DNA of 64,000 bases. It comes from Burkholderiales bacterium PBB6 (GTDB lineage Bacteria > Pseudomonadota > Gammaproteobacteria > Burkholderiales > Burkholderiaceae_C). Numbering within the stretch: position 1 is the stretch's first letter; every line of letters begins with the position of its first letter. The stretch is taken from contig NKIH01000001.1 in the NCBI GenBank assembly GCA_002255925.1, positions 124,001-188,000 of the forward strand. Reading direction: 5' to 3'. The notes beneath the pieces are model-generated. The model saw only the letters and a list, made by a program, of their open reading frames with translations. It ran no database searches and had not been told where the DNA came from. Below are positions 61,232 through 64,000 of this stretch, piece after piece. A program made the position numbers and the translations under genes.

Positions 61232-63346
61232 ATGATTTCCACCTCGCATCGCTGGACCCCTCTCGCCCGTGCCGCTGCCCTGTGCGCCGCCACGGCCTGC
61301 CTGCCGCTGACCGGCCTGGCGCAGCCCGCAGCCACCACCGAATCAACCCCGGCCACCGACAGCATCGAGGTGGTGGGCCGCCGCCAGGGCGGTGCTTATG
61401 AAGCCGGCGAGGTGAGCGGCACCAAGACGACACTGCCGCAGCGCGAGTTGCCGCAAAGCACACGGGTGATGTCGCGCCAGGCCATGGACGACCTCGGCGC
61501 CGTGCGACTTGATGACGTGCTCGATCACGTCGGCGGCATTTCGCGGCAGAACAACTTCGGCGGCCTGTGGGACAACATCGCCATCCGCGGCCTGCCAGGC
61601 AACGAGAACACCGGCATGCCGATGCTGCTCAACGGCTTCGCGGCGAACCGCGGCTTCAACGCCCCGCGTGACACCGTCGATCTGGAGCGCGTCGAATTCC
61701 TCAAGGGCCCGGCCGGCGCGCTGTACGGCGCAAGCGAGCCCGGCGGCACCATCAACCTGGTGACCAAGCGGCCACGCTGGCAGCGTGCCACGTCGATGGA
61801 GGTGTACGCCGGCAGCTTCGACTTCGCCCGCACGGCCATCGACACCACCGGCCCGGTGGGCGACACCGTGGCCTACCGCCTGAACGCCGCGCTCGAATCA
61901 CGCGGCAGCTTCCGCGACCATGTGCGCTCGCGCCGCGCCGTGCTGGCCCCGGCCTTGAGCTTCAAGCTCGGCGCGAACACCACGCTCGATTACAACGGCC
62001 AGTGGATCCAGCACAGCACGCCACTCGACCGGGGCGTGCAGGCTATTCAGGGCGTGCTGGGCAGCGTGCCGCAAAGCCAGTTCCCGGGCGAGCCAGCTGA
62101 CGGCCGCGTGAAAGTCGACAACCGCACCCACCAGCTCGTGCTGCAGCATGAGCTGAGCCCCGAGTGGCAATTGCGCGGCGCCGTGGGCCTGCGCAACGGC
62201 ACGCTGCAGGGCGCCTCCACCGAGCCCGCCAGCCTGCGCCCCGACAACCACACTCTGTGGCGCCAGCGCCGTGACCGCGACTACCGCAGCGACGACGTTT
62301 CGGCGCAGGCCGAGTTGCAAGGCCGGCTCGATCTGGCCGGCATGGCGCACGAGGTGTTGATCGGGCTCGACGCCTACCGCTTCCACCTGGACCAGCGCAT
62401 GCTGCGCTTCAGCCCCAACGCCACCACGCCCTATGCCCTGGATCTGCTGGCGCCCGTGTACGGCCAGACGCTGCCCACGCCGCTGCCCAACACCGACACC
62501 CGCGAGACCCAGCACGGCACCGCGCTGACACTGCAGGATGCCGTGGTGCTGGCGCCGCAGTGGCGGCTGGTGGCGGGCGTGCGGCTCGACCAGGTTCGCC
62601 AGTCGCTCGACAACCGCCGCACCGGCGCACGCACCTCACAGCACCCCACCGAGGCGCTGCCGCGGCTGGGCATCTCGTACCTGCCCACGGCGCAATGGAC
62701 GCTGTATGTGAACACCGGCAAGAGCCTGCGCGCCAACGCCGGCAGTGATGTTGCCGGCACGGCGTTCAAGCCCGAGTCCGGCCAGGCGCTGGAGGCCGGC
62801 GCCAAGTGGGAATCGGCCGACCAGCGTTTTGGCGGCACGCTCGCGCTGTTCAACATCACCAAGCGAAATGTGTTGACGGCCGACGCGGCGAACCCGGGTT
62901 ACTCGGTCACCGCCGGGGAAGTCACCAGCCGCGGTGCCGAGCTCGACGTGGCCGGGCAGCTCACCCGGTCCTGGCGCGTGACGGGCAGCCTGAGCTACGC
63001 CGATGTAGACGCCGGCGGCGGCGCGCGGCTGCTGAATGTGCCGCACATCAACGGCAGCCTGCTGGCGGTGTTTGAAGACGCGCTGCCTGATGCGTCGCGC
63101 GTCGGCTTGGGCGGCGGCATCACCCACATGGGCCGCCGCCTGGGTGAAACCGCCACCAACTTCGACCTGCCGGCCTACACCACCGTCAAGCTGGTGGCGT
63201 ACTGGCGGGCCACGCCCACGCTGCGGGTCTCGGTGGACGTGGACAACCTGTTTGACAGCGCCCACTACACCAGCTCCTACAGCCGCATCTGGGTCACGCC
63301 TGGCGCGCCGCGCAGCGTGGTGGTCGGCGTGCAGGCGAAGTTCTGA
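61232..63346 (+). CDS. TonB-dependent siderophore/metallophore receptor
   Basis: This 704-residue outer-membrane beta-barrel protein has a signal ending near LAQ-P, a plug (ELPQSTRVMSRQAMDDLGAVRLDDVL, PMLLNGF, VEFLKGPAGALYGASEPGGTINLVTK) and a 22-strand barrel ending in F (VGVQAKF). ATG 61232 is chosen at the signal peptide. The stop overlaps the next start by one base (TGATG). Siderophore-type receptor, but context (Zur, CobW) suggests a zinc or nickel metallophore. Confidence 0.92.
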   Translation: MISTSHRWTPLARAAALCAATACLPLTGLAQPAATTESTPATDSIEVVGRRQGGAYEAGEVSGTKTTLPQRELPQSTRVMSRQAMDDLGAVRLDDVLDHVGGISRQNNFGGLWDNIAIRGLPGNENTGMPMLLNGFAANRGFNAPRDTVDLERVEFLKGPAGALYGASEPGGTINLVTKRPRWQRATSMEVYAGSFDFARTAIDTTGPVGDTVAYRLNAALESRGSFRDHVRSRRAVLAPALSFKLGANTTLDYNGQWIQHSTPLDRGVQAIQGVLGSVPQSQFPGEPADGRVKVDNRTHQLVLQHELSPEWQLRGAVGLRNGTLQGASTEPASLRPDNHTLWRQRRDRDYRSDDVSAQAELQGRLDLAGMAHEVLIGLDAYRFHLDQRMLRFSPNATTPYALDLLAPVYGQTLPTPLPNTDTRETQHGTALTLQDAVVLAPQWRLVAGVRLDQVRQSLDNRRTGARTSQHPTEALPRLGISYLPTAQWTLYVNTGKSLRANAGSDVAGTAFKPESGQALEAGAKWESADQRFGGTLALFNITKRNVLTADAANPGYSVTAGEVTSRGAELDVAGQLTRSWRVTGSLSYADVDAGGGARLLNVPHINGSLLAVFEDALPDASRVGLGGGITHMGRRLGETATNFDLPAYTTVKLVAYWRATPTLRVSVDVDNLFDSAHYTSSYSRIWVTPGAPRSVVVGVQAKF

Positions 63347-64000
63347 TGGCCGTCTCGCACGCTCGCCGCGCCTGTCTGAAAGCCGGTTTGAATGCCGGGC
63401 TGAAAACCAGCATCGCCACCAGCCTGGCATTGGCCGCCAGCCGCACCCTGGCCCACCCCGAAGGCGGCGATGCCGGCCCGCTGCGCATCGTCGGCCCCTG
63501 GGAAATCACCGGCCTGGAGCCCGCCAGTTCCGGCTTCCTGTTCACCCGCCTGCAAGTCGCCGAGACACTGATGGAGGCCGATGACGACGGCCTGCCGCTG
63601 CCGGGCCTGGCTGAGCAGTGGCAAGCCTCGGCCGAGGGCCTGCGCTGGCGCTTTGCCGTGCGTTCACGGGCTCGCTTCCACGACGGCAGCGCGGTCACTG
63701 CCGCGCAGGTGGTGGCCATGTTGCGCCGCGCCGCCGGCCGGCCCGGCCCGCTCTCGACAGCGCCGGTGGCCAGCATCACCGCCGATGGCGCGGCCGTGGT
63801 GGTGCAGCTCTCGGCGCCCTTCGCGGCACTGCCCGCGGTGCTCTCGCACAGCAGCACGATGGTGCTGGCGGCCAGCGCCTTTGATGCGGGCGGCAGGGTG
63901 GTGCGCATCATCGGCAGCGGGCCCTACAAGGTGGTCAATCTGCAGCCGCCGCAACGCATCGACATCAGCGCGTCCGAGCACTACGACGGCCCGCCGCCCA
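63346..64000 (+). CDS. ABC transporter family-5 substrate-binding protein (3' end outside window)
   Basis: The first 218 codons are visible: a signal (LKTSIATSLALAASRTLA), then the SBP_bac_5 lobe with LFTRLQVAETLMEADDDG, LPLPGLAEQW, FHDGSAVTAAQVVAML and GSGPYKV. The family carries oligopeptides, nickel and opine-metal chelates. Overlap with the TonB receptor gene (TGATG) ties the two. The rest of the operon, likely permeases and ATPases, lies outside. Confidence 0.9.
   Translation, partial: MAVSHARRACLKAGLNAGLKTSIATSLALAASRTLAHPEGGDAGPLRIVGPWEITGLEPASSGFLFTRLQVAETLMEADDDGLPLPGLAEQWQASAEGLRWRFAVRSRARFHDGSAVTAAQVVAMLRRAAGRPGPLSTAPVASITADGAAVVVQLSAPFAALPAVLSHSSTMVLAASAFDAGGRVVRIIGSGPYKVVNLQPPQRIDISASEHYDGPPP

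Overview
The window is high-GC betaproteobacterial chromosome, most likely order Burkholderiales (Leptothrix/Rubrivivax/Aquabacterium/Roseateles type). The reasons are the rpmH-rnpA-yidD-yidC arm facing away from dnaA-dnaN-gyrB, the argS-SPOR-dsbA order, a PEP-CTERM protein, glycine-rich RRM proteins, and GC-rich codon use throughout. It carries the dnaA end of the chromosome and therefore the likely replication origin region (about 29.5-30.15 kb). I saw no rRNA, tRNA or CRISPR array.

Left arm (1-29.9 kb): lptB (cut by the window edge), lptA, dsbA, a SPOR protein and argS; a Ser/Thr kinase fused to a cyclic-nucleotide-binding domain; a PsiF-like protein; a LysR / haloacid dehalogenase / malate synthase G block; a TSUP transporter; a GMC oxidoreductase with a divergent LysR; marC; a metal-receptor-like protein; an RRM protein; then SDR-lptC-kdsC-kdsD facing a CPA2 (KefB-type) antiporter; a metallo-beta-lactamase-fold protein; a CNBD protein; mnmE; a DUF945-TPR protein; and yidC-yidD-rnpA-rpmH. 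LPS-export genes are split: lptC sits with kdsC/kdsD, about 16 kb from lptA/lptB.

Origin core (30-35.7 kb): dnaA, dnaN and gyrB on the + strand.

Accessory island (about 35.75-45.2 kb): directly after gyrB the sequence drops in GC and fills with decayed IS remnants (IS3-type orfA/orfB fragments and short repeated ends). A pair of degenerate direct repeats (36635-36781 and 45005-45152) brackets an exported thermonuclease, a small secreted basic protein, and a tight five-gene minus-strand operon (44283 to 39369). The operon encodes a four-TM coiled-coil protein, a membrane-anchored VWA-like protein, a membrane protein with a long coiled-coil tail (MotA/ExbB/ZorA-like layout), a one-TM protein with an Asp in the TM (MotB/ExbD-like), and a small proline-rich protein. 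I do not recognise it as a named system. It looks like an undescribed stator-type envelope complex, possibly anti-phage, and is the main discovery candidate.

Right arm (45.2-64 kb): two exported hypotheticals, an S41-type peptidase, a NemR-like TetR with three matching operator sites around a DJ-1/PfpI gene, DUF2177, a CHASE2-SH3-M48 operon, a large SARP-like AAA/TPR regulator, a PEP-CTERM protein, a second RRM protein, and a Fur/Zur-type regulator divergent from a CobW GTPase, TonB receptor and family-5 binding protein (cut by the window edge), probably a zinc/metallophore uptake unit.
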